Assembly (NCBI GenBank): GCA_028098005.1
Contig: JAOHFM010000037.1
Location: 1 to 14,989, forward strand
Source: Psychrosphaera sp.
Lineage (GTDB): Bacteria > Pseudomonadota > Gammaproteobacteria > Enterobacterales > Alteromonadaceae
DNA length: 14,989 nucleotides
Reading direction: 5' to 3'
A program made the translations under genes and the position numbers. Under the pieces are notes generated by a model. That model was not told the origin of the DNA and made no database searches. It saw nothing but the letters and a program-made list of their open reading frames with translations. This document shows, piece after piece, positions 1 through 9,353 of this stretch. The stretch's first letter is position 1; each line of letters opens with the position of its first letter.

Positions 1-1498
1 TGATGCGACAATAGATGCCACATCCACCACTGTAAACGGCGTAGCCACCTCCACATTCCAAGATATTAGTTGTGCAGGCGCTCAGGGCAACGAAGACACA
101 ATTATTGCAACAGTACGAGTGAACTCAGCTGACCTTACTGCAACCAAAAAAATCACTCTGTCTCCAGAAAGCTTAGGCTCTGTAGAGTTCGTTTCTGCAT
201 CACCAACGTCTATCGTACTTAAAGGTACTGGCGGCCAAGGCAAACAAGAAACGTCAACAGTTACCTTTTTAGTTAAAGGTGAGCTAGGTAACCCTCTAAG
301 CCAACAAGAAGTTTCATTTACTCTTAATACTGACATTGGCGGTTTATCGCTAGCGTCGGACGTTGGTGTGACAAATAACGAAGGTTTAGTCAGCGCTAAA
401 GTTATCGCTGGTACTGTACCCACAGTGGTGCGGGTAACGGCAACAACAAGCAATGAAAATTCAACTGCTGTGGCTACACAATCCGATCTGCTCTCTGTCA
501 ATACAGGACTTCCAGATCAAAACTCAATGACGCTGTCATTATCAACAATTAACCCTGAAGCTCGCAATATCACAGGCACCGAAGTCACGGTAAGTGCTTA
601 CTTAGCAGATAACTTTAACAACCCAGTGCCCGACGGCACAACCGTTAACTTTACAACTGAAGGTGGTGCCATAGAGCCATCATGTAATACAGTTGAAGGT
701 AGCTGCTCAGTGGTATGGAACTCACAAGAACCTTATCCAGATAATCACCGCGTTACAATCTTGGCGACGGTAGAAGGCCATGAATATTTTGTAGACGTAA
801 ATGGTGATAACGTTTATGGAACACCAGATGGAAACAGCGCAAACGGCTCTGTTTCTAATATTAATGAAATTAAGTCAGGCCTTGGTCGTATTAGTCCGTT
901 ATCTGCTGGTTTTATTGATATGCCAGAAGCGTGGCGCGACGACAATGAAGATGGCACAAGGGATTCGGGCGAACTATTTATAGACTCTGATAACAGCGGT
1001 GACTATACGATGGAAGATACTCTGTTTAATGGACCGCAATGCGAAAGCGGCTGTGCAACAGCAAAGTTCTCAACGGTCCGCAAAGCGCGCGTTCTGATTA
1101 CATCTAGTTCTAATGCTTTATATCGTTTACTTGATAGTGCTGACACCGTATTAAAGAGTAACTATGATTCAGCGACGAATGGACAAATAAGCATAGTACG
1201 CGGTAGTTCAGCGGAGTTTACATTAGAAATGTCAGATACTCAGTTCCAGGTATTATCCCAAGGGACTACTATCAACGTCAGCTCATCTGTTGGAGAGCTT
1301 GTTGGTGGTGGCTCTATAGCGATAGCAAATACAGTAGGCTCTTCTGATCCGTCATTGCCTGGCACTACTCGTGTTACATTTACTATTATAAATAACTTAA
1401 CTACAGATGATGATCCTGTATCGGGAGCATTAAGTTTTTCTGCAATATCGCCATCTACCATAACTACAGGAAATTCTGTTGTAGTTAACCTTTTATAG
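1..1498 (+). CDS. Large Ig-like (Big-1 type) surface or secreted protein, C-terminal part (5' truncated)
   Basis: The frame is open from base 2 to the TAG at 1496-1498, so 498 residues of a longer protein are visible and the true start lies left of the window; the GTG at 119 is internal. Seen: residues 1-41 look like the end of one Ig-like repeat; about 61-149 and 175-264 form two beta-rich repeats with bacterial Ig (Big-1/invasin-type) features, such as the G-x-P-L/V-x-x-x-x-V-x-F-x-x-x pattern and a late N-x-x-G-x-x-x-A strand. Three Asp/Asn/Gly-rich stretches resembling EF-hand calcium loops follow at residues 265-276, 313-324 and 328-339, then a last beta-rich domain. No transmembrane segment or sorting signal appears at the C terminus. 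Proteins of this build are usually extracellular adhesion or structural proteins of marine Alteromonadales. The function is inferred only from the fold, and membrane anchoring would have to be N-terminal, outside the window. Confidence 0.85.
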   Translation, partial: DATIDATSTTVNGVATSTFQDISCAGAQGNEDTIIATVRVNSADLTATKKITLSPESLGSVEFVSASPTSIVLKGTGGQGKQETSTVTFLVKGELGNPLSQQEVSFTLNTDIGGLSLASDVGVTNNEGLVSAKVIAGTVPTVVRVTATTSNENSTAVATQSDLLSVNTGLPDQNSMTLSLSTINPEARNITGTEVTVSAYLADNFNNPVPDGTTVNFTTEGGAIEPSCNTVEGSCSVVWNSQEPYPDNHRVTILATVEGHEYFVDVNGDNVYGTPDGNSANGSVSNINEIKSGLGRISPLSAGFIDMPEAWRDDNEDGTRDSGELFIDSDNSGDYTMEDTLFNGPQCESGCATAKFSTVRKARVLITSSSNALYRLLDSADTVLKSNYDSATNGQISIVRGSSAEFTLEMSDTQFQVLSQGTTINVSSSVGELVGGGSIAIANTVGSSDPSLPGTTRVTFTIINNLTTDDDPVSGALSFSAISPSTITTGNSVVVNLL

Positions 1499-1524
1499 AC
1501 TTTATAGCGCGATAAAGCCGTACC

Positions 1525-1560
1525 TAACAAAAAGCCAGCAACTAAGCTGGCTTTTTGTTA
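1525..1560. terminator. Bidirectional Rho-independent terminator between the Ig-like gene and tldD
   Basis: A perfect inverted repeat has 15-bp arms (1525-1539 and 1546-1560) and a 6-base loop AACTAA. The GC core is GCCAGC/GCTGGC, flanked by A5 on the left and T5 on the right. Each strand therefore reads as a GC stem followed by a T run. It lies 26 nt after the Ig-like gene's stop and 39 nt beyond the tldD stop, so it can end both convergent transcripts. Confidence 0.9.
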
Positions 1561-1599
1561 ATTTGTCATTCACTTTGTAACGCTAGACAATCATAAAGC

Positions 1600-3039
1600 T
1601 TAGTTGGTTCCACCCACTGTCATTGCATCTAGTTTAAGTGTTGGCTGCCCAACGCCCACAGGAATGCTTTGACCATCTTTACCACACACACCTACACCTT
1701 TGTCTAAAGCTAAATCATTGCCTACCATAGACACTTGCGACATTGCATCTGGACCATTACCAATTAAGGTGGCGCCTTTTACTGGTTTAGTAATTTTGCC
1801 GTTTTCAATTAAATAAGCTTCTGACGCCGAGAATACAAATTTACCAGAAGTAATATCAACCTGACCACCGGCAAAATTATTGGCGTAAATACCATAATCA
1901 ACGCTGGCAATAATATCTTCAGGCGTACTTTGTCCTGGCAACATGTACGTATTAGTCATGCGAGGCATTGGCATGTGAGCAAAAGATTCTCGACGTCCAT
2001 TGCCTGTTGCTGGTACTCCCATTAATCGAGCATTCATTTTGTCTTGCATATAAGACTTCAATACACCGTTTTCAATCAATACATTGTATTGTGCCGGTAC
2101 ACCTTCATCGTCAATATTCAAAGAGCCACGTAAGCCATTTAATGTGCCATCATCAACAATAGTACACAGCTCTGACGCCACTGACTCACCAATTTTACCG
2201 CTGTAATTACTTGAGCCTTTACGGTTAAAGTCACCTTCTAAACCATGTCCTACGGCTTCATGCAATAATACTCCAGGCCAACCATTGCCTAATACAACCG
2301 GCATTGTGCCCGCAGGCGCCTCAATGGCTTCTAAGTTAACTGTAGCCATATGAATCGCTTCATCTGCAACGTTCTGATAGCGTAATTTACCATCCGTCAA
2401 TTCCATAAAGTAGCTATAGTCCGTTCTTGCGCCCGCACCTGCGCCACCGCGTTCTTTACGGCCGTCTTTTTCTAAAACTACCGAGCAGTTTAAACGAATT
2501 AAAGGGCGAATATCCGTAGCCCAAGTACCATCACTAGCTGCCACTAATACTTCTTCGTAAACCCCACTCATACTCACCACAATGTTTTTCGCCAATGGCG
2601 ATTGTTGACGTATATAACTGTCGACGTTGCGGAGTAATTCAACTTTGTCTTTGTTGGTCATTTTTTCAAGTGGCTGACAAGCCATAACAATTTGCTTTTG
2701 CTGGGTATTAGCAAATACCTGCTGTTTTGCATTTTGACCCGCAGCGGAAATGCTTCTAGCGGTTTTAGCCGCTTCAGAAATAGCATTAAAGTTCACTTGG
2801 TCAGAGTATGACAATCCCGTTTTTTCACCGCTAACGGCTCTAATGCCAACACCCTGCTCAATGTTATAGCTACCATCTTTAATGATGCCATCTTCCATAA
2901 CCCAAGATTCATGGAAGCTACCTTGGAAATATAAGTCTGCGTAGTCTAGTTGATGTTCCAATAGCATAGACAAGCCATCATAAACGCTTTGCTGTGTCAG
3001 GCCGTTTGCTGTTAATAGTTGTTCTTCAACTTGATTCAA
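1600..3039 (-). CDS. tldD: TldD metalloprotease subunit
   Basis: The 479-residue protein matches TldD along its whole length (E. coli TldD is about 481 residues). Its N terminus, with [15 protein letters not shown] and [18 protein letters not shown], is close to the E. coli protein. The zinc-protease motif HEAVGH is at residues 260-265, followed by GLEGD. The C-terminal VCGKDGQ motif carries Cys452, a likely further zinc ligand. Family knowledge: TldD pairs with TldE (PmbA) to make a cytoplasmic heterodimeric protease that degrades unfolded peptides, matures microcin B17 and acts on the CcdA antitoxin. TldE is not in this window. The start is TTG at 3039; no in-frame ATG lies just upstream, and an AGGA Shine-Dalgarno sits 6 nt before it. 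It is the third gene of the yhdP-amidase-tldD cluster, 32 nt after the amidase stop, and probably cotranscribed. Confidence 0.95.
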   Translation of the reverse strand: MNQVEEQLLTANGLTQQSVYDGLSMLLEHQLDYADLYFQGSFHESWVMEDGIIKDGSYNIEQGVGIRAVSGEKTGLSYSDQVNFNAISEAAKTARSISAAGQNAKQQVFANTQQKQIVMACQPLEKMTNKDKVELLRNVDSYIRQQSPLAKNIVVSMSGVYEEVLVAASDGTWATDIRPLIRLNCSVVLEKDGRKERGGAGAGARTDYSYFMELTDGKLRYQNVADEAIHMATVNLEAIEAPAGTMPVVLGNGWPGVLLHEAVGHGLEGDFNRKGSSNYSGKIGESVASELCTIVDDGTLNGLRGSLNIDDEGVPAQYNVLIENGVLKSYMQDKMNARLMGVPATGNGRRESFAHMPMPRMTNTYMLPGQSTPEDIIASVDYGIYANNFAGGQVDITSGKFVFSASEAYLIENGKITKPVKGATLIGNGPDAMSQVSMVGNDLALDKGVGVCGKDGQSIPVGVGQPTLKLDAMTVGGTN

Positions 3040-3045
3040 AATAGA

Positions 3046-3049
3046 TCCT
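3046..3049 (-). promoter_or_regulatory. Shine-Dalgarno AGGA that fixes the tldD TTG start
   Basis: On the minus strand AGGA is followed by six bases (TCTATT) and then TTG at 3039-3037. The codons in frame upstream contain no ATG, so this site supports translation from the rare TTG codon. The resulting N terminus lines up with E. coli TldD to within two residues. Confidence 0.65.
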
Positions 3050-3071
3050 ATTGTGGTGATACTTCGCTTGG

Positions 3072-3908
3072 TTAAACCAAACGAGATTTAAATTTATTAT
3101 GGACAAATACTGGCATTTTACTTCTTATTTCTTGTAATTTTATCATATCTAAAGCTGAGCCAAATAAGCCATTTTGCCTTTCTGCATTAGCCAAGATTGA
3201 GCCCCATGGTGAGACCACCATACTATGTCCAAAAGTTTCACGGTCATTTTTATGCACGCCGTTTTGATTGGCTGCAACTATATATACTTGGTTTTCAATC
3301 GCGCGAGCTTGAATAAGTGGTAACCAGTGCGCTTGACCCGTTCGCTCTGTAAAGGCACTCGGCAATACAATCGTACTAGCCCCCAAAGCCCTTAGCTCTT
3401 GAAATAAACCTGGGAATCGGAGGTCATAACAAATAGCAACGCCCACCTTACCTGCTGGCGTCTCAAATACCACTACCTTATTTCCTGCATCCGTAGAATC
3501 TGATTCTCGATAGCTACCGGTATTATCATCCACTTCTACATCAAACAAATGTATTTTTTGATAGTCAGCAATGAGCGTACCGCTCGGATCAAATACCAAG
3601 CTCGTAGCTAAAAACTTATTATCTAGGCTTTTTGTAGGGAAAGACCCTGCAACCAAATAAATTCCAAACTCCTTGGCAATATAGGCTAACTCAAGCTGAA
3701 CCGGGCCATTCCCAATATCTTCGGCTATGCCTAAGTTTAGATTGTCTTTACCACCAAAACAGGCAAAGCACTCAGGTAAAACAACAATACTGCTATGTAA
3801 TTCCGCACCTAATACACTTGCTTGCTTCCCCAAAACTGACCTGACAAATGTTAAGTTTTCTTCTACATTCGGCGTTGACGTCATCTGTAAAACATACGCA
3901 TTCATCAT
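3072..3908 (-). CDS. Nitrilase-superfamily amidase, Nit1-like (probable deaminated glutathione amidase)
   Basis: This 278-residue carbon-nitrogen hydrolase has the superfamily's Glu-Lys-Cys triad: E46 in VVLPECF, K118 in DYQKIHLFD and C160 in [10 protein letters not shown]. The stretches [44 protein letters not shown] and [10 protein letters not shown] are typical of the Nit1 branch, whose known members hydrolyse deaminated glutathione, a transaminase by-product, in the cytosol; the exact substrate here is inferred. The first ATG overlaps the yhdP stop as ATGA (3908-3905), which suggests translational coupling. A second ATG follows directly at 3905, but the AAGG Shine-Dalgarno (3921-3918) is better spaced, at 9 nt, for the first. 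The gene between yhdP and tldD is a common arrangement in gammaproteobacteria. It could instead be a general omega-amidase-like enzyme. Confidence 0.9.
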   Translation of the reverse strand: MMNAYVLQMTSTPNVEENLTFVRSVLGKQASVLGAELHSSIVVLPECFACFGGKDNLNLGIAEDIGNGPVQLELAYIAKEFGIYLVAGSFPTKSLDNKFLATSLVFDPSGTLIADYQKIHLFDVEVDDNTGSYRESDSTDAGNKVVVFETPAGKVGVAICYDLRFPGLFQELRALGASTIVLPSAFTERTGQAHWLPLIQARAIENQVYIVAANQNGVHKNDRETFGHSMVVSPWGSILANAERQNGLFGSALDMIKLQEIRSKMPVFVHNKFKSRLV

Positions 3909-6900
3909 TGCTTATCGCCTTGTTCTTTTAACTTAATACCATCATTTACTTTTTCGTCTGTTTCGGTTTTATTTTCTTCTGGTATTACCGGCTCTTCAAT
4001 TGGCTTTTGCGGCGGCCTTGGTATATCAATGGTTTTAGTAAAGCGTTTTACTTCTTGAACTTTTGGATCGGCAAGATCACCAGTCACTTTCAATCTTACC
4101 TCGGAAACAACATCCGCTTTCTCAATAATTTTATCAATGGCGATACCTGCTAATAACGACAAACCAGCGGATCCTGGTGCTAACCATGCTGCGATTACTG
4201 GGATACTGGATGTAATCTTAGGCTTAAAGGTTACGTCATAATTTAGCGTACTGGCGTTAAGATTAGTAAATCCACGCATATTCATATTTCCCGCTACACC
4301 ATCCATCTTAATATTTTCAGTATAAACCACGCCACGTTCTACGGTTAAAGAGCCTTTAATATCGTTATAAAATAAGCCCTTCTGAAAAACATCATTAAAG
4401 TCGAACTTCAACTTTCGGTACAACGAATTTAAGCTAAAGAGAGAGAAAATCCTTGCACCTTTGTCGCTAATTTCTGACAGGTAACCTTCGCCCATCTCAA
4501 AAGTAATCTCGCCGTCTAAAGAGTCAAATCCAAACTCATGAGGCGCACCATCCCATTTTAGAGACAGTTTGGATGTAAAGTCACTTTGCTTAATCCCAGA
4601 GTTAAAGCCCCAATCAAACATCCACGGTCCAAAGTAACGCGAATAAACATCACCGGTTATTGTTGTCTCACCTGAACCTTCATCGCCAGCCCAAATCCCG
4701 GCTAGCGTAACCTTATTTCGTTGGTATTCCATTTCAGCTTTTTCAATAAACAAACTCGAATCTCTAGTAAACGTATCAAGAGTGACCTTACCTAGCGGTT
4801 TATCGTTATAAGTACAGCTTTTGCACAGAACATGAAGCGCTGGTAGACCTTGTATGAGTTTTGCAGATTCCAACGATGAATTGATGGTAGTAGCCTCATC
4901 AGTCGTTGGTATATTTTTTATGTGCAGATAGTCGGCAACAATCGTAATACCATCTGTCTCTAATAACTCTGGTACTTTAACTTCAGCGCTAATGTCTTCA
5001 CTTACTAACTCAAACATCCAGTCGTTATTATTGGGCTTTGCCGTTAGAGTTACGTTTTTCCACTCTTGGCTTAAAATATCAACGAGACCAAACTGGCCCA
5101 TAATCAATTGAGGTGAATCTAACACGGGCTCAGAACCAACATCACTAGCAGGCAACGAGTCTATTAGGTCTAAAACAAATGACAACGTAGAGTCAAACTC
5201 AATACTTGGCAATTTAATATCAATATTAAAACCACTATCTGGCAACAACACACTCGTTGGCGTTAAGTGCTCCCCGATCGTTAAAATGGCTTGTTCCATT
5301 TTACTAGAGCTAGTTGGCACAACGCCCATAAACCTGAAATCTTCATTTAGATCTATGTAAATATCGTTACTTGTTGCGTCGCCTAAAACCGAAATATTAA
5401 CGGATGATTCTGTACCGAGCGCTTTTGTTAGCGGCCCGGTAAGTTCATAAGTAGCGTTTGTTAAATCAGTATTTGCATCAACAAAATATTGATAAGCATC
5501 ACCCTCTTCAATGTTTACGCTAAGAGTTAAACTTGTGTTTAATTCACCAGAAAAATACTGGCTAATAGGTCCATTAACCTGCTTCTCTAACTCTTTGTGT
5601 TGCCATGTTGCAGCTACTTGGCCATCTATTTTATAACCCGCGGTACCATCGCCACCAGAAACGTCAAACTCTATAGGTAGGCTATTCCATTGCCCTTTGG
5701 CATTACTAATAGAAAAAGCATCATTTTCAAACGAAACGGTGGAGGCGAGGTTTTTAATATCTAAGTTTAGCCTTGGCAATTGTAAACCCGCTTGGTCTGT
5801 AATCACCTTTCCTCTGACTAAAAAGGACGGTATAACACCCGATTCGTCAGGACTATCACTTAACGGTATAGACAAATGAACGTTTGCACTGCCCTGACCT
5901 TCAAGCCTAACAAAGTCAAACACGCCACCAATTGTATCTGTCAATGGCGTAGTATTGACTAACGTATGAAATTGATCAAAGCCCAATAGTTCGGGGTTAA
6001 TATCTAATTTTAAAACAGTGCTCCGAGAAGCCAAATCAATATGAGCGTCTACATCATCATTAACAACTAAGTCACCAATATTGCCTTTGTGGGCATGAAT
6101 AAACATGTCCATTTTGTCTACAACAAGTGTCGCATCAAGGTTATAAAGTGCTGGCCATTCTTCGCTAAATTCAAACAAAGTGTCTTTTAAACTTGCCCGA
6201 ACTATAAACGTACCTAGCTCTGGATTTAATTTATTGTCAGAGTTGTCAAAAGGAATGTCTGAAGGACGTCCATCAATTACAATTTGTGTTAGATCGCCTC
6301 GGCCCTCTTTAATTGCACGATTAAGATAACCTAACGTATTTTCGCCAATTAAATATTTAGGTAAATAATTAGGTATCTTACCCTGACTCGGACCTACTAT
6401 TTCGGCAAATACACGTAAATGATCATCACCATAATTTAGGTATTGTGCCTTTGCTGCAATTTTAATGTCGTCATTGGCCAGTTTAATTTTAGGAAACCAA
6501 ATCTCTGTCCCTTCAGATGAAACTTTTATATTTGAAATAATTTCCAGCGTTTCATATTTGAAAGATTGTGGGAATGTATCTTGAGTTTCGAGCTCTCCAA
6601 AAGCGCCTGTCAGAGAAAATCGTCCTGCATTGCCTTTCCATGAACCTTTAAGAGCGAGGTCATTAAAACCTAAATAAGCCGAGTTAGGGGTGTTTTCAGG
6701 AAGAAATGAAAAATCCTTAATATCTACATATGCCATCATTTCAGCATTATCAGGCCAAGCAATATGCAACGCATGAACATTGCCGTTAACATCTGTATTT
6801 GCTAATAAGCTGGTTTCTTTTGTTACAGAAAATAATGAAAAAAGTTGAGTGATTGTATTCAAATCAACATCATTAGCAATTAAGTCGGTTTGTTCTTTTC

Positions 6901-7921
6901 TACGTACTAAATTAAGGTCGAAGGGACTTGGTTGAGCAAGCTCAGTACGTAATTTAATTTCGTTTGCAATGAGCGACCAATCACTTTTATTTTGTTTCCA
7001 TTTTAATAGCGCTTCATCAATAAAAAGCTCTTTTGTTTGAGACTCTTTTTTCCAACGAACGCCTGTATCATCTACTTCAGCATAGATTTGTTTAACCAAA
7101 CCATCGGATACATCACTCCAAACTCTAAAATTACCCTGAGTTGATGTCACCGCGATATGCTCACCTATAAATTGAGTTAACCAAGGTGTGATATCAACTT
7201 GCTTCGCCTCTAAATAGATAGCTCCAAATATCTCGCTTCGGCGCTGCCCGTATAAATCCATTCTTATTGACAGTGAATTGTCAGAAAAGCCGTCAATATA
7301 AACATCACCTTGTCCTCGGTGTCGGTTTCCTTCATTCAACCATGATAAATTATCAACTTGAAACGTTTGATTTACATTATCTTTGTGCCTAACAATTACA
7401 GTACTATCAGTAACTTGAAACTGCTGAACTTGAGCTAAAAATAGATGACTAAGACCTTCAAATAGCTGTGAGCCTTGAGATTGAGGGCGAACTTTAAAAA
7501 AGACATCACTGTCAATGTAGGTATTTATACCGTTTAGTTGAAAAGTGCCAGTAACTAATCTTTGTTCTTGCAGCGAGCGCCAAAAGTTAACGCTCACCTT
7601 TGTTTCCATTATGCTAATATCCAGTGGAGCTTGTTGCGAAGCCGACATGGAAACGTCATTCAAAACGATAACCGGCCCTAGCTTTTCCCAACTAGCGCCA
7701 ATGCTGCCGATGCTAATATCTGCGTTAAAGTTAGTAAAAACGTAAGACTCAATATCGTCTTTATATTTATCAGCATAAGGTAATGTCACTTTGAGCAAGC
7801 TAATAATTACCGCAAGCAACAGCACCGCAGTGGCAAATAGCGCCCATGCGATTTTTATGCTTCTGAATATAAACTTTTTAAACAACGTATTTCTCACAAT
7901 TACTCGGACAATCCATTTCAC
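3905..7921 (-). CDS. yhdP: YhdP family AsmA-like envelope phospholipid-transport protein
   Basis: At 1338 residues this is slightly longer than E. coli YhdP (about 1266). One N-terminal membrane segment (about residues 24-45) is followed by a very long, beta-rich periplasmic region. The C-terminal block shows AsmA/YhdP hallmarks: GEGYLSEISDKGARIFSLFS at 1145-1164, LKFDFNDVFQKGLFYNDIKG at 1171-1190, the VAGNMNMRG motif, a hydrophobic stretch at about 1236-1266, and a Pro/Glu/Lys-rich tail. Family knowledge: YhdP, TamB and YdbH are inner-membrane-anchored bridge proteins that move phospholipids to the outer membrane. A CKSC pair is at 1033-1036. The start is uncertain: GTG at 7921 follows an in-frame TAG but lacks a clear Shine-Dalgarno, and GTG at 7897 or TTG at 7885 are alternatives that keep the membrane segment. 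It is the first gene of the cluster and divergent from queG. The rng gene often found upstream is absent. Confidence 0.93.
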   Translation of the reverse strand: MKWIVRVIVRNTLFKKFIFRSIKIAWALFATAVLLLAVIISLLKVTLPYADKYKDDIESYVFTNFNADISIGSIGASWEKLGPVIVLNDVSMSASQQAPLDISIMETKVSVNFWRSLQEQRLVTGTFQLNGINTYIDSDVFFKVRPQSQGSQLFEGLSHLFLAQVQQFQVTDSTVIVRHKDNVNQTFQVDNLSWLNEGNRHRGQGDVYIDGFSDNSLSIRMDLYGQRRSEIFGAIYLEAKQVDITPWLTQFIGEHIAVTSTQGNFRVWSDVSDGLVKQIYAEVDDTGVRWKKESQTKELFIDEALLKWKQNKSDWSLIANEIKLRTELAQPSPFDLNLVRRKEQTDLIANDVDLNTITQLFSLFSVTKETSLLANTDVNGNVHALHIAWPDNAEMMAYVDIKDFSFLPENTPNSAYLGFNDLALKGSWKGNAGRFSLTGAFGELETQDTFPQSFKYETLEIISNIKVSSEGTEIWFPKIKLANDDIKIAAKAQYLNYGDDHLRVFAEIVGPSQGKIPNYLPKYLIGENTLGYLNRAIKEGRGDLTQIVIDGRPSDIPFDNSDNKLNPELGTFIVRASLKDTLFEFSEEWPALYNLDATLVVDKMDMFIHAHKGNIGDLVVNDDVDAHIDLASRSTVLKLDINPELLGFDQFHTLVNTTPLTDTIGGVFDFVRLEGQGSANVHLSIPLSDSPDESGVIPSFLVRGKVITDQAGLQLPRLNLDIKNLASTVSFENDAFSISNAKGQWNSLPIEFDVSGGDGTAGYKIDGQVAATWQHKELEKQVNGPISQYFSGELNTSLTLSVNIEEGDAYQYFVDANTDLTNATYELTGPLTKALGTESSVNISVLGDATSNDIYIDLNEDFRFMGVVPTSSSKMEQAILTIGEHLTPTSVLLPDSGFNIDIKLPSIEFDSTLSFVLDLIDSLPASDVGSEPVLDSPQLIMGQFGLVDILSQEWKNVTLTAKPNNNDWMFELVSEDISAEVKVPELLETDGITIVADYLHIKNIPTTDEATTINSSLESAKLIQGLPALHVLCKSCTYNDKPLGKVTLDTFTRDSSLFIEKAEMEYQRNKVTLAGIWAGDEGSGETTITGDVYSRYFGPWMFDWGFNSGIKQSDFTSKLSLKWDGAPHEFGFDSLDGEITFEMGEGYLSEISDKGARIFSLFSLNSLYRKLKFDFNDVFQKGLFYNDIKGSLTVERGVVYTENIKMDGVAGNMNMRGFTNLNASTLNYDVTFKPKITSSIPVIAAWLAPGSAGLSLLAGIAIDKIIEKADVVSEVRLKVTGDLADPKVQEVKRFTKTIDIPRPPQKPIEEPVIPEENKTETDEKVNDGIKLKEQGDKQ

Positions 7922-7990
7922 AAAAAGTTTCTATGAGCTCAAAACTTATGGCTAAAATGACGAAGATAGGTCTAAATAAACCTTTTTCCT

Positions 7991-7996
7991 ATCATA
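7991..7996 (-). promoter_or_regulatory. Possible -10 box (TATGAT) for the yhdP cluster
   Basis: The minus strand reads TATGAT, five of six matches to the sigma-70 -10 consensus, about 70 nt upstream of the yhdP GTG. No good -35 box is found 16-18 nt upstream. An imperfect palindrome AGGTCTAAATAAACCT (7968-7983) lies at the expected transcript start. This is a tentative call. Confidence 0.3.
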
Positions 7997-8163
7997 CCTA
8001 TTTCAATGCCTTTTGCAGTAAAATCTCCTGTTAAAACACATAAAAAACACCAATGACAACTCGTTTTTTAGCCTTCATGTGCTAACTGATTTTATCGACT
8101 CCTCAAGAATTACTTTAGATGTTAAAGTATGGTCCTCAAATTAAAGTAAATAGACCTTTTTCT

Positions 8164-9309
8164 ATGGCAACATCAAATGCTGACTATTCACAACTCGCCT
8201 TAAAAATAAAAAACTGGGGCGCAGAACTTGGCTTTCAAAAAGTAGGGTTCACCGACATTGATCTTAGCGAACAAGAGCCACGATTTTTAGAATGGTTAGA
8301 AAATGGCTACCATGGCGATATGGAATTTATGTCACGTCATGGCCTAAAACGTTGCAGGCCCCATGAACTTTTACCCGGCACCGTAAGTGTTGTTAGTGTA
8401 AGAATGGATTATTTACCTGAAAATGCCGCCTTTGCTGACACATTAAATGACCCTAGCACCGCTTACATTTCGCGTTATGCCCTGGGACGTGATTATCATA
8501 AGGTATTAAGGAATCAGCTAAAGAAATTAGGTAACTTAGTTGCTAATGAAATTGATGATGCAGACATGCAGTTTAGGCCTTTTGTTGACTCGGCACCGGT
8601 ATTAGAACGCCCATTGGCAGAAAAAGCGGGGCTTGGCTGGGTCGGTAAACATTCATTAGTTTTGGATGAAGATGCTGGTAGTTGGTTTTTCTTAGGTGAG
8701 CTTTTTCTGCCAATTGCACTGCCAAACGATGAGCCTGTAAAAGAGCAATGCGGTTCGTGTGTGGCATGTATAACAATTTGTCCAACGCAGGCTATTGTTG
8801 CGCCATATGTTGTGGACAGTAAAAAATGTATTTCCTACCTCACCATTGAACTTAAAAAGTCTATCCCTGAACATTTTAGAAAAGCCATGGGAAATCGAAT
8901 TTATGGTTGTGATGACTGCCAATTGATATGCCCTTGGAATCGCCAGGCACAAATATCAAAACAACCAGACTTTGTGCCGCGTGACGACCTAAACAACCCA
9001 GACTTGCTAGCCTTGTGGCACTGGCAAGAGAGCTATTTCCTAAAGATAACTGAAGGATCACCTATTAGAAGAATAGGCTTTGAATGTTGGATGCGTAACA
9101 TTGCCGTGGCACTTGGTAATGCGCCATTTTCTATCACTATAATAAATGAACTTGAAAATAAACTAGGCGAAATAAGCGAGCTAGTTGATGAGCATATTAT
9201 TTGGGCTCTAGCACAACAAAAAGAAAAAGCAGAAACAACGGGCATTGAGAACCGAAAGCTGAAACGCTTGATCAAAGCAGTGAGAATTGGGTTACCTCGA
9301 GACGCATAG
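8164..9309 (+). CDS. queG: Epoxyqueuosine reductase QueG
   Basis: The last enzyme of queuosine synthesis, it reduces epoxyqueuosine to queuosine in the tRNA anticodon loop using cobalamin and two [4Fe-4S] clusters in the cytosol. Seen, numbered from this start (381 residues; E. coli 379): the N-terminal domain with GYHGDMEFMSRH, and FVDSAPVLERPLAEKAGLGW with the conserved Asp142. The ferredoxin-like part has CGSCVACITICP (Cys196, 199, 202, 206), Cys222 and CDDCQLICPW (Cys249, 252, 256), eight cluster cysteines in all. A helical HEAT-like C terminus follows. An ATG at 8119, directly after an in-frame TAG, would add 15 residues. I prefer 8164 because MATSNADYSQLALKIKNWG aligns with the E. coli N terminus from its first residue, although neither ATG has a convincing Shine-Dalgarno. 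The gene stands alone, without the nnr/tsaE neighbours seen in E. coli. Confidence 0.93.
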   Translation: MATSNADYSQLALKIKNWGAELGFQKVGFTDIDLSEQEPRFLEWLENGYHGDMEFMSRHGLKRCRPHELLPGTVSVVSVRMDYLPENAAFADTLNDPSTAYISRYALGRDYHKVLRNQLKKLGNLVANEIDDADMQFRPFVDSAPVLERPLAEKAGLGWVGKHSLVLDEDAGSWFFLGELFLPIALPNDEPVKEQCGSCVACITICPTQAIVAPYVVDSKKCISYLTIELKKSIPEHFRKAMGNRIYGCDDCQLICPWNRQAQISKQPDFVPRDDLNNPDLLALWHWQESYFLKITEGSPIRRIGFECWMRNIAVALGNAPFSITIINELENKLGEISELVDEHIIWALAQQKEKAETTGIENRKLKRLIKAVRIGLPRDA

Positions 9310-9353
9310 AGATTTTGAAGTTTTGAGGTTTTATTAAATTACAGGCATAAAAA

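Noticed and set aside
82..501. 139-codon open frame on the minus strand inside the Ig-like gene
   Set aside because: It lies wholly opposite a frame with clear Ig-like repeats, has low-complexity Ser/Thr/Val composition and no recognisable motif.
1240..1530. 96-codon minus-strand open frame across the end of the Ig-like gene
   Set aside because: It is antisense to the coding frame and starts inside the terminator hairpin arm, with no ribosome site or family features.
8573..9275. Several 60-86 codon open frames on the minus strand opposite queG
   Set aside because: All are antisense to conserved QueG motifs, including the Fe-S cysteine regions, and show no protein family features.
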